DNA of 64,000 nt from NCBI RefSeq assembly GCF_007828035.1, contig NZ_VITV01000008.1, positions 186,001 through 250,000 on the forward strand. The letters run 5' to 3'. The notes beneath the pieces are model-generated. The model saw only the letters and a list, made by a program, of their open reading frames with translations, had not been told where the DNA came from and did not search any database. This document shows, one piece after another, positions 9,793-17,026 of this stretch. The stretch comes from Nitrospirillum amazonense (GTDB taxonomy: Bacteria; Pseudomonadota; Alphaproteobacteria; Azospirillales; Azospirillaceae). The stretch's first letter is position 1; each line of letters begins with the position of its first letter. The translations under genes and the position numbers were made by a program.

Positions 9793-10383
9793 ATGGTGCG
9801 CACGGTGGGCTCTCGCGGCCCGAAGACGATGGAGGCGATACGCGCGGCGGGCCTGCGGCTGATCCGTGAGCATGGCTATGAGGCCATCACGCTGCGCCAA
9901 CTGGGGCAGGAAGTGGGTATCCAGCCCGGGTCCATGTACAACTACATCCAGTCGAAACAGGAACTGCTGTTCATCCTTATCCGCGACCATATGGTGGCCC
10001 TGTCGGCCGAGGTCGCCACGGCGCTGGAGGGGGCGCCCGATCCCCTGGACCGGCTGCGGCGCTTCATCCGTTTCCACGTCTCCTACCACATCCGCCGCAC
10101 GGATGAGGTGTTCATCGGCGGGTCCGAATTGCGCAGCCTGGAGGGGGAGAACCGTACCGCCATCCTGGCCATGCGCCGCGATTACGAGCGCCTGCTGGTC
10201 GCCATCCTGGAGGACGGCATGGCCGCTGGCCAGTTCAAGCGCACCGACCCACCCGTCACCGCCTACGCCATCCTGGCCATGCTGACCGGCGTGTGCACCT
10301 GGTACAACCCCGCCGGCCGCATGGGCGAGGAAGACCTGATCCGCCTGCACCAGGACATGATCCTGGGCGGGGTGCTGGCGTGA
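9793..10383 (+). CDS. TetR-family regulator, probable liu operon regulator
   Basis: A 196-residue TetR regulator. The helix-turn-helix is in residues ~12-60 (AGLRLIREHGYEAITLRQLGQEVGIQPGSMYNYIQSKQELL), followed by a ligand domain. It is divergent from ivd with 193 bases between start codons. TetR proteins in this position control branched-chain acyl-CoA catabolism in some proteobacteria (LiuQ in betaproteobacteria), so sensing an acyl-CoA intermediate is a fair inference. The start is the ATG at 9793; an in-frame TTG two codons earlier is a less likely alternative. It ends 38 bases from the convergent AT-rich nuclease-like gene. Confidence 0.88.
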   Translation: MVRTVGSRGPKTMEAIRAAGLRLIREHGYEAITLRQLGQEVGIQPGSMYNYIQSKQELLFILIRDHMVALSAEVATALEGAPDPLDRLRRFIRFHVSYHIRRTDEVFIGGSELRSLEGENRTAILAMRRDYERLLVAILEDGMAAGQFKRTDPPVTAYAILAMLTGVCTWYNPAGRMGEEDLIRLHQDMILGGVLA

Positions 10384-10421
10384 GGATGCGGGCACGCCAC
10401 TCTCATACTCTTTTGCACTCT

Positions 10422-11138
10422 TCACCGCTCGAGAAGACTGTTTAGGTACTCTAAATTGTCAGGATCCTGTTCAGCAGCCATCATTGCTTCTATCTTTCCA
10501 AAATCTAAATAGCCGTAGGCAGATAGAATTTTTATAGCGTTGAATCGATGCCCATCATCGCGATGATGAGCGGCAATATTACTGAGAATTCCCACCGCAG
10601 AAGATTCAAATAGCGTTAATCCCGCAGTTATTACGTCAATCCATTCTTCGTAAGGAAGATTTTCATCATAAAATTTCTCTATATCATGTTTGCGAATAGC
10701 TTCAACTAGATGGCTGGCGGCAATTTTGAATTCGTGATCGACTTGGAAAATTCCCTTTAACGATGGAATCCATCTGAGCCCTTCCGCCTCATCGACCGTC
10801 ACTATAAATTGCGAAATTCCTTCACAGTTTAGATGATTCTTAGCCGCCAATGAAAACCCGGACGTCGAAATCATCACGGTTGGAATTCCACCAATATCTT
10901 GAACCAAGGCAATTGTCGCCCCCGCTACAGTTATATCGACAGGCCTATTATGTTTCTTCGCCTCAATTATGAGAATTGGAACTCGCGAACCTCGCCTGAA
11001 AACAGCTCCATCAATTTGACGGCTGACCTTTGTCTTAAGACCTTTAAGATGTATGTCATGGACTACTTCGTATTCGGGACTCTGCCAATTTAGTCGGACC
11101 CGTTCTAGGACTGCCCGCTCATATTCCCTGGCATCCAT
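10422..11138 (-). CDS. PD-(D/E)XK restriction-endonuclease-like protein, AT-rich
   Basis: A 238-residue protein whose first half fits the restriction-endonuclease (Mrr-like) fold. SRQIDGAVFRRG supplies the active-site aspartate (residue ~43), and PILIIEAKKHNRPVDI supplies the E-x-K pair about 15 residues later. STSGFSLAAKNHLNCEGI is the strand and helix commonly seen after it in this family. The C-terminal ~110 residues are unrecognised. No methyltransferase or helicase lies beside it. Base composition is strikingly different: two 60-base rows I counted are 38% and 42% GC against about 70% around it, which indicates recent acquisition. It starts 10 bases after the decayed VOC gene. Cleavage of modified DNA is one possibility, unproven. 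Confidence 0.72.
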   Translation of the reverse strand: MDAREYERAVLERVRLNWQSPEYEVVHDIHLKGLKTKVSRQIDGAVFRRGSRVPILIIEAKKHNRPVDITVAGATIALVQDIGGIPTVMISTSGFSLAAKNHLNCEGISQFIVTVDEAEGLRWIPSLKGIFQVDHEFKIAASHLVEAIRKHDIEKFYDENLPYEEWIDVITAGLTLFESSAVGILSNIAAHHRDDGHRFNAIKILSAYGYLDFGKIEAMMAAEQDPDNLEYLNSLLER

Positions 11139-11148
11139 AACAGTTACC

Positions 11149-11420
11149 TTATTCCACCAAGCTCATTTGCCACGACACAGCGAACGGGTCAGCCAGTCAA
11201 GGATAGCGCAGACTGAAGGGATATGCGTCCAGCGACATGAGGATATCGCCACCCTCATTCAAGGTCGCACAGGCATGGTCCAGCGCGGCTGGTATCGGTG
11301 AATGCCACGAACAGGAACAGCGACGGCATGAAGCTGAAGCGTGGGTGATGGGGCTGTCGATGCACCGCACCAGCTGCTTGCTTATGCTGTAGCGGGCCTT
11401 CTGCACGCTGCCCGGCGCGC
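11149..11420 (-). pseudogene. Decayed VOC-family (PhnB-like) gene fragment
   Basis: Reading the minus strand gives pieces of the PhnB-like VOC (glyoxalase/dioxygenase superfamily) domain in changing frames. First comes PGSVQKARYSISKQL ... CIDSPITH. A one-base deletion then shifts the reading to the frame of FSFMPSLFLFVAF. A one-base gain returns it to ALDHACATLNEGGDILMSLDAYPFSLRY. An in-frame TGA follows, and LADPFAVSWQMSLVE ends at TAA (11149). Intact relatives read roughly YPFSxRFGWLADRFGVSWQLxL here, so the TGA plausibly replaced a TGG tryptophan codon. The first ~50 residues are missing, replaced by the end of the nucleotidyltransferase gene. It is not translatable as one protein. Confidence 0.7.
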
Positions 11421-11437
11421 GGGGCCTCCAGCGCCAG

Positions 11438-12196
11438 TTAAAGCACCGGCGGCGCCGCCTCCAGGAAGCGCGCCACGTCCGCCGGTGTGCCAAGGGGCAC
11501 CACCGCCGTGAACGGCATGCGGTGCAGGTAGACGGGCAGGCCCGCCCGGATCAGGTGGTTGTAAAGGGGGGCGATGTACTTCTCCCCCTTCGCCATATTG
11601 GCCGGGTTGGCGAAGAACTCGGCATAGGATCGGACGTAGAGGGTGAAGGAGGAGAACCAATAGAGCCCGACGGTGGCATCGTCGGAGATGCGCTCCTTCT
11701 CCCGCAGCTCGGCGATGCGGCCGTTCTCGTCGGCGCGGGCGAAGCTCCAGGCAGCCCCGGGTCCGGGAAAGCAGGGAACCCAACCGTCGCCGCGCACGGC
11801 ATCGGCCGGCAGGTGGGCTGGGTCGACATGGGTGTCGATGTTGTAGACCAGCATCGGCCGGTCGGGGTGGGCCACCGCGTCCCGGGCCGCCAAGGCGCTG
11901 GTCGCCTGGCCATCAGTCAGCGCGTCCAGTTCGATCAAGGACACGTCGCGGATGCCCAAGGCGGCGGCTTGCTCACGAATGAAATCCCCCGCCCCATCCT
12001 GCCGCAGGGCCACGAAGATGCAGGGCGATCCTGCCTCAATGAAGGAGCGCAGGCTGAGCATGGACCAGACGAACAGGGTGCGGCCGTGCGCTTCGATCCG
12101 GTACTTGGGCACGGTGTAGCCGGCGTCGCGGAAGCGCTGGCCCATGCCCGCCATGGTGATGATGACCGTGGGCGGGGCGGCGGTGGACATGGGCAC
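11438..12196 (-). CDS. Sugar-phosphate-type nucleotidyltransferase
   Basis: A 252-residue protein of the nucleotidyltransferase (GT-A-like) superfamily. The N-terminus shows the pyrophosphorylase signature VIITMAGMGQRFRDAGYTVPKYRIE. A later acidic pair in LVYNIDTHVDP is a likely metal site. Such enzymes attach a nucleotide to a phosphorylated small molecule, as in capsule or glycan precursor synthesis; the substrate cannot be read from sequence. The gene follows the APH-fold kinase gene by 27 bases on the same strand, suggesting that the kinase phosphorylates and this enzyme nucleotidylates the same compound. Downstream it runs directly into the VOC pseudogene. Confidence 0.75.
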   Translation of the reverse strand: MPMSTAAPPTVIITMAGMGQRFRDAGYTVPKYRIEAHGRTLFVWSMLSLRSFIEAGSPCIFVALRQDGAGDFIREQAAALGIRDVSLIELDALTDGQATSALAARDAVAHPDRPMLVYNIDTHVDPAHLPADAVRGDGWVPCFPGPGAAWSFARADENGRIAELREKERISDDATVGLYWFSSFTLYVRSYAEFFANPANMAKGEKYIAPLYNHLIRAGLPVYLHRMPFTAVVPLGTPADVARFLEAAPPVL

Positions 12197-12223
12197 GCGG
12201 ACCTTCCATCAAGCGGATTGGCT

Positions 12224-13699
12224 TCAAGCGGCGGTCGCCTGCTCGATCTCTTCCAGGATGGAGCGGGCGGTCAGGGCGAAGCCTAAAATCTTCTTCGGCA
12301 CGTCGATGTGCAAGGGCGCCATGCTGATGAACAGCGAGGCCTCGCACAGCCGCACCAGCAGGGGGTCGAAGCCCGCCTGGGCCAGGCGGTCGCGGAACAG
12401 CGCTTGCGCCCAGGCACGCTCCCCGGCGTCGCTGGCCAGGGTCAGGCCCAGGTCGGCGCCCAGCGCCACCTCATACTGCCCGCTGTTGACGAAGTCGTAG
12501 CCGCCCAGGATGGAGTGGGACAGCTTGGCCAAGTCGTAATAGGGATCGGTGTGCAGCTCATCGGCCGACTCCACGCCGCGCGGATCGATGAAACGCAGCA
12601 GCTGCGTCGCCTTGGAATAGAGGATGTTGGAGAAGCACAGGTCGCCATGGCCCACCACCAGCCGGTCGGCGGGGAAGCGGTCCCGCAGGCCTTGGTAGGC
12701 CGCCAGGTAGCGGTCGGTCAGCGCGTCGATGCCGCCCACGGCGCGGGCCAGCAGGGGCGCCAGGTCGCCGTAGGCAGGCAGGCTTTTCAGCAGGGCCACC
12801 CGCTCCACCACCTTGTCGCGGTAGAGTCGGTCCATGACGGCCCTGCCCTCCGGCCGGCCGACGCGGCGCGCCGGGCGCTGGGTCACGTAGCTGAACACCC
12901 GGTCCAGGAACAGGCCGAACTCCGCCGGGGTCATGGTGCCATGAACCCACTGGATGCCCATGTCGGCGATCAGCAGGCGCTCCATGCGATAGCTGGCGGT
13001 GTCGCCGTCGTCCTGGAAGTCGAAGGGCTGCACGAAGAAGATACGCTGCTGCGCCGGCAACAGACCGTAATACTCAAACTCCCGCCGCAGCTTGGCGCGG
13101 TCGCGCGACCGCTTCACCAGGGTGTAGTCCGGCCCGTCGCTGATGGAATTGAAGTGGCGCGCGTCGAAGTTGTTGGCCAGGAACCCCACGAACTGTGCCG
13201 GGTCGCGCAAATCGATCAGACCCGTGTCGGCCAGGTCGGGCGCCGTGAAGTCCTTGCGCCGCCGCGACACGAATTCGCGCAGGCGTCCCTGGGCCAGGGC
13301 GCTCAGCGCGCCCTCGGCCAGGCGCTGTTCCACCAGCACCAGCCCGGTCCACTCCGCGACGGTACGCACCGGCCAAGCCTGGTTGCCGGTGGCCTGGGCC
13401 AATGTCTTCAGCAACTGCGTCAGCTGCCCACGGGGGCCGGCGGCGGCCAGGTTGGCGGGGAACAGCAGGAACTGCGTGGACGCCGGGGCCGTCCCCGCCC
13501 GCTCCGCCGCCTCATCCAGGGCGGCACGGGTGGTGGCCACCACGGGCGGGGGCAGGCCAGCCTCCTGCGCCGCTTCTTGCACATGGCGAAGCAGGGTGCG
13601 GCGGCCGTGGATCAGGCCGCCGAAACTGCCCACGCCGGTCATGCTGAGGATGTCGTCGGGAACCCGGCGGCTGTCATCGAACAGTATGGTCAGGCCCAT
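12224..13699 (-). CDS. Large APH/choline-kinase-fold protein with unknown N-terminal domain
   Basis: A 491-residue protein. The C-terminal half (residues ~260-480) has protein-kinase-like APH motifs. VVGHGDLCFSNILY is the catalytic loop with Asp and Asn, and FIDPRGVESADELHTDPYYDLAKLSHS contains the metal-binding aspartate. The N-terminal ~250 residues match no domain I know. The ATG at 13699 is preferred to an ORF extension that reads through the upstream spacer. Its neighbour is a nucleotidyltransferase, so phosphorylation of a sugar or amino-alcohol for envelope glycan synthesis is a reasonable idea. It is longer than antibiotic phosphotransferases (~265 residues), so a resistance role is unlikely. 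Confidence 0.72.
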   Translation of the reverse strand: MGLTILFDDSRRVPDDILSMTGVGSFGGLIHGRRTLLRHVQEAAQEAGLPPPVVATTRAALDEAAERAGTAPASTQFLLFPANLAAAGPRGQLTQLLKTLAQATGNQAWPVRTVAEWTGLVLVEQRLAEGALSALAQGRLREFVSRRRKDFTAPDLADTGLIDLRDPAQFVGFLANNFDARHFNSISDGPDYTLVKRSRDRAKLRREFEYYGLLPAQQRIFFVQPFDFQDDGDTASYRMERLLIADMGIQWVHGTMTPAEFGLFLDRVFSYVTQRPARRVGRPEGRAVMDRLYRDKVVERVALLKSLPAYGDLAPLLARAVGGIDALTDRYLAAYQGLRDRFPADRLVVGHGDLCFSNILYSKATQLLRFIDPRGVESADELHTDPYYDLAKLSHSILGGYDFVNSGQYEVALGADLGLTLASDAGERAWAQALFRDRLAQAGFDPLLVRLCEASLFISMAPLHIDVPKKILGFALTARSILEEIEQATAA

Positions 13700-14025
13700 C
13701 GCGATCCCTCCTCGATACCGGCACCGCCGGTGTGGACGACGCATGGCCTGACAAGAATGCAGGGATTGTGCCAGCAGCGGCGGCGCGGCGACAAGAGGCC
13801 GGGCCTACCCTTTCCGGTGGAAGGCGGACGGGCAACGCCCCGTGTGCGGCCAGCGTGACGGCGGCCAGGCGTGACATGTGGCATGGGCTTGACGTTTTCC
13901 ACTCGACGGCGGTCCCTGGAGAGGTCGAAGATCGGCGCAGGACGGACGGGACGACAAGAGCGTCCCCTTCTCCAGACGGTTTTCATACGGTTTTCATTCC
14001 CCATCTCAGAACCGGATCCTGATCC
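13700..14025. other. 326-base divergent intergenic region with an 11-base tandem repeat
   Basis: No gene is supported here; open frames on both strands are low-complexity. The region lies between the divergent kinase-like gene and the aldo/keto reductase gene and should hold both promoters. The one distinct structure is ACGGTTTTCAT repeated perfectly head-to-tail at 13976-13986 and 13987-13997, about 30-50 bases before the reductase start. Confidence 0.5.
13976..13997 (+). repeat. Perfect 11-base tandem direct repeat upstream of aldo/keto reductase
   Basis: Two adjacent copies of ACGGTTTTCAT occupy the probable promoter-proximal region of the gene starting at 14026. One helical turn between copies would put both on the same face of DNA, as for a regulator that binds direct repeats. 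Function is inferred only. Confidence 0.4.
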
Positions 14026-14973
14026 ATGCCTGGCACCCCCACCCACACCCCGCCCGTTCCCGACGCCCAGAGCTGCCTGCACGCCGAAGGCCCGCGACTG
14101 TCGCCGCTGGTCTGGGGCGCCTGGCGCTCACGCGAGGGGGAAGAAACCGGCACCCCGGCAAAGCTTGCCCGCTTCCTGGACGGATGCCTGCAGCTGGGCA
14201 TCAGCAGCTTCGATCATGCCGACATTTACGGCGATTACGGGGCGGAGGCCCTGTTCGGCCAGGCGCTCAAGGAATGGGGCGGCAAGCGCTCTGCTCTGCA
14301 GCTGGTCACCAAATGCGACATTGCCTTGCTGTCGCCGCTGCGGCCGGGCCATGTGGTGAAGCATTACAACACCTGCGGCGACCACATCATCGCCTCGGTC
14401 GAGCAATCGCTGCGCAACCTGGGCACCGACTATATCGACCTGCTGCTGCTGCACCGGCCCGATCCCCTGATGAACCCGGACAATACGGCCGACGCGCTGG
14501 ACCGGCTGCTGCGGTCGGGCGTGATCCGCCACATCGGCGTGTCCAACCATAACCCGTCGCAGGTGCGGCTGCTGCAATCCCGCCTGGGCCGGCCGCTGGT
14601 GACCAACCAGATCGAATTCTCCGTCACCAGCCTGGCGCCCCTGTTCGACGGCACGCTGGACCAGGCGCTGGAACTGCGCATGCGGCCCATGGCCTGGTCA
14701 CCCCTGGGCGGTGGCGGCCTGTTCACCGGCGCCACGGAGCAGGCGCGCCGCACCCTGGCGGCGCTGGAGGCCGTGGGCGCGGAAATGGGCATCGGCGACC
14801 CGGGCACGGTGGCGCTGGCCTGGCTGATGCGCCATCCGTCACGCCCCGTGCCGGTGCTGGGCACCACGCGCCTGGACCGCGTGCGCACCTACATGCAGGC
14901 AGCACAGCTGAAGATGCAGCGCCAGCACTGGTTCCAGATCCTGGAGGCCAGCCAGGGCCATGAAGTCCCCTGA
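14026..14973 (+). CDS. Aldo/keto reductase (YdhF type)
   Basis: A 315-residue NAD(P)H-dependent oxidoreductase with a TIM-barrel fold. The catalytic tetrad is visible: Asp and Tyr in SSFDHADIYGDYG, Lys in LQLVTKCDI and His in DLLLLHRPDPL. The ending, PVPVLGTTRLDRVR, forms part of the cofactor phosphate site. The sequence order is that of the E. coli YdhF branch, whose physiological substrate is uncertain. Downstream are a GlxA-type regulator and cytochrome P460 on the same strand, but gaps of 144 and 36 bases leave the operon structure open. A pair of 11-base direct repeats lies just upstream. Confidence 0.92.
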   Translation: MPGTPTHTPPVPDAQSCLHAEGPRLSPLVWGAWRSREGEETGTPAKLARFLDGCLQLGISSFDHADIYGDYGAEALFGQALKEWGGKRSALQLVTKCDIALLSPLRPGHVVKHYNTCGDHIIASVEQSLRNLGTDYIDLLLLHRPDPLMNPDNTADALDRLLRSGVIRHIGVSNHNPSQVRLLQSRLGRPLVTNQIEFSVTSLAPLFDGTLDQALELRMRPMAWSPLGGGGLFTGATEQARRTLAALEAVGAEMGIGDPGTVALAWLMRHPSRPVPVLGTTRLDRVRTYMQAAQLKMQRQHWFQILEASQGHEVP

Positions 14974-15117
14974 ATGAGGGATGGTGCCATTCCGTATGGT
15001 GCCACCGGTCGTGGCCGATAGTGTCGGGTGGATGTCCTTCCGCCCGGCACGCGTCCGGCCGATACTGCCCCCACGACGCGGCCGACCGGAGAGGCGGCGC
15101 GATGAGGGGAATGGAGA

Positions 15118-16125
15118 ATGACGCGGGCACCGGCAGGCATCGGAATTCTGGGCTATGACGACGTCAACGCCCTGGACGTGACCGGTCCGGCCGAGGTCTT
15201 CGCCAACGCCGCCGACCTGGCGGAATGGGGCGAGGCCGAGATGGCGCCGGGGAAACGGCCCTATCGCGTCGTGCCGCTGGGCGTGAAGGCGGGGCCCTTC
15301 ACCAGCGAGTCCGGCCTGACCTTCACCCCGGCGCACAGTCTGGCGGCCGATGACGTGCCGGACCTGGATACCTTGATCATCGCCGGCGGCAAGGGCCTGC
15401 GTGAGCCGGTCACCAATGCCGCCGTGGCGCAGTGGCTGGTCGGAAACGCCCATCGCTTCCGCCGGGTGGCCAGCGTCTGCACCGGCATCTACGGCCTGGC
15501 GGCCAGCGGCCTGATGGATGGCCGCCGTGTCACCACCCACTGGCGTCATGCCGCCGACCTGGCCCGCCGCTTCCCGCGCTTGAGCGTCTGCGCCGACGCC
15601 CTGTTCCTGAAGGACGGCGACTTCTACACCGCCGCCGGCGTCACCGCCGGCATCGACCTGGCCCTGTCGCTGGTGGAGGAGGACCACGGGCCGGCGCTGG
15701 CCCTGGCGACGGCCCGGGAACTGGTGGTGTTCATGAAGCGCCCGGGCGGCCAGGCGCAATTCTCCGAACCCCTGCGGTTTCAAAGCCGGGCGGCCGACCG
15801 CTTCGCCGACTTGTCGGCCTGGATGCTGGGCAACCTGGACCGCGACCTGTCGGTGGAGGAGTTGGCGACGCGGGTGAACCTCAGCCCCCGGCAGTTCCGG
15901 CGCCGCTTCACCGCCGCCCTAGGCCGTCCGCCGGCGGATTATGTCGCCGACCTGCGCCTGGGCGAGGCCTGCCGCCGCCTGGTGCAGCCAGGCGTGAGCG
16001 TGGAGACGCTGGCCGCCGCCATCGGCTTCCGCAGCGCCGACGCCTTCCGCCGCGCCTTCCGCCAGCGCTACGGCGTGTCCCCCAGCCAATATCAAGCGCA
16101 TTTCTCCCCGGCCGGCAGCAGCTGA
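15118..16125 (+). CDS. GlxA/FtrA-type AraC-family regulator
   Basis: A 335-residue regulator. The N-terminal DJ-1/PfpI-like domain (residues ~5-200) has the nucleophile-elbow segment RVASVCTGIYGLAASGLMDGRRVTTHW. The C-terminal AraC DNA-binding domain (residues ~230-330) contains the two helix-turn-helices LSVEELATRVNLSPRQFRRRF and SVETLAAAIGFRSADAFRRAFRQRYGVSPSQY. Proteins of this layout respond to small metabolites, such as arginine or choline-derived compounds in known cases. The cytochrome P460 gene starts 36 bases after its stop and may be under its control. The elbow cysteine is present, but catalysis is not expected in this group. Confidence 0.93.
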   Translation: MTRAPAGIGILGYDDVNALDVTGPAEVFANAADLAEWGEAEMAPGKRPYRVVPLGVKAGPFTSESGLTFTPAHSLAADDVPDLDTLIIAGGKGLREPVTNAAVAQWLVGNAHRFRRVASVCTGIYGLAASGLMDGRRVTTHWRHAADLARRFPRLSVCADALFLKDGDFYTAAGVTAGIDLALSLVEEDHGPALALATARELVVFMKRPGGQAQFSEPLRFQSRAADRFADLSAWMLGNLDRDLSVEELATRVNLSPRQFRRRFTAALGRPPADYVADLRLGEACRRLVQPGVSVETLAAAIGFRSADAFRRAFRQRYGVSPSQYQAHFSPAGSS

Positions 16126-16161
16126 GCCGTTTCATCCCACCCTGAACCACCGGAGGGCCCC

Positions 16162-16788
16162 ATGGCCTGGTTTTCCCCTGCCCGCCGCCTCGCGGCGGCG
16201 ATGCCCCTGCTTTGCCTGCTGCTCACCTCCGCGACGGGGTCCGCCGCCACGGACGAACCTGCCCCCTTCGTTCCGCAATTCGACAAGGACGATCGGCTGA
16301 CCTTCCCCGCCGACTACCGGGAATGGGTCTATGTCACCACCGGCATCGACATGGCCTATGGCCCGGCCATGCGCATGGGCCATTCCATGTTCGACAACGT
16401 CTTCGTGAACCGCGAGGCCTACCTGGCCTTCAAACAGACCGGCACCTGGCCGGAGAAAACCACCTTCGTGCTGGAGGTGCGCGGCGCGGCGGACAAAGGC
16501 TCCATCAACAAATCCGGCCATTTCCAGACGTCGGAGGTCATGGGGCTGGAGGTTCATGTGAAAGACACCGCCCGCTTCCACGACGACGGCTGGGGCTTTT
16601 ATTCCTTTGACGCGGGCGACGCGGCACCCCGGCCCGCGGAGCAGTTGCCGGTGGAGCAGAGCTGTTACAGCTGCCACCGGGAGCATGGGGCGGTGAACAC
16701 TACTTTCGTGCAATTCTATCCGACCCTGCGCCCCATCGCCGAGGCCAAGAAAACCTTCAGCGCCGCATACCTGGCCGAAAAACCCTAG
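16162..16788 (+). CDS. Exported cytochrome P460 family protein
   Basis: A 208-residue periplasmic haem protein. A signal peptide covers residues ~1-29 and ends SAA-TD. The P460 domain follows, with DFREWVYV-like entry (DYREWVYVTTG) and a C-terminal haem c site, CYSCH, preceded by QLPVEQS. Characterised P460 proteins oxidise hydroxylamine or trap nitric oxide; many homologues in heterotrophs have no tested function. The lysine that cross-links to haem in true P460 cannot be placed confidently here. The TAG stop at 16786 is also the first three bases of a palindromic repeat element, so the C-terminus may have been set by its insertion. Confidence 0.88.
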   Translation: MAWFSPARRLAAAMPLLCLLLTSATGSAATDEPAPFVPQFDKDDRLTFPADYREWVYVTTGIDMAYGPAMRMGHSMFDNVFVNREAYLAFKQTGTWPEKTTFVLEVRGAADKGSINKSGHFQTSEVMGLEVHVKDTARFHDDGWGFYSFDAGDAAPRPAEQLPVEQSCYSCHREHGAVNTTFVQFYPTLRPIAEAKKTFSAAYLAEKP

Positions 16789-16836
16789 AGCAGAAGGCGA
16801 TCAGGTGGGGTCGCCTGACCGTGTAAATCCGCTCTA
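16786..16836. repeat. REP-like palindromic element
   Basis: A 51-base nested palindrome: outer arms TAGAGC (16786-16791) and GCTCTA (16831-16836), and inner arms GATCAGG and CCTGACC around TGGGGTCG. This outer-TAGAGC, inner-GATCAGG design is typical of small intergenic repeats in alphaproteobacterial genomes. Only one copy is obvious in the window, so family membership is from memory of the pattern. It overlaps the P460 stop codon. Confidence 0.5.
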
Positions 16837-16853
16837 TTATGAATAGGTTAAGG

Positions 16854-16885
16854 GCAAGATACGATCATGGCTGATTGTATCTTGC
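16854..16885. promoter_or_regulatory. 14-base-arm inverted repeat upstream of the tandem-TetR gene
   Basis: GCAAGATACGATCA (16854-16867) and TGATTGTATCTTGC (16872-16885) are inverse complements with one mismatch, separated by TGGC. The site lies 94-173 bases before the possible starts of the tandem TetR regulator. It lacks a following T-run, so an operator is more likely than a terminator. Its length suits a protein with two DNA-binding domains. Confidence 0.45.
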
Positions 16886-17026
16886 TCTTGGCGGCGCCTG
16901 CTGCCGGCCGGGGCGACCGCGGGCCGGGGCGTCCTTCCTGGCCTTTGTGACGTATTCTGACACGGCGCCGTTGCCGTCGTGTCGGGGATGGACTATCAGT
17001 GCGCTTCGGCAGATAAAAGCGCGGTC

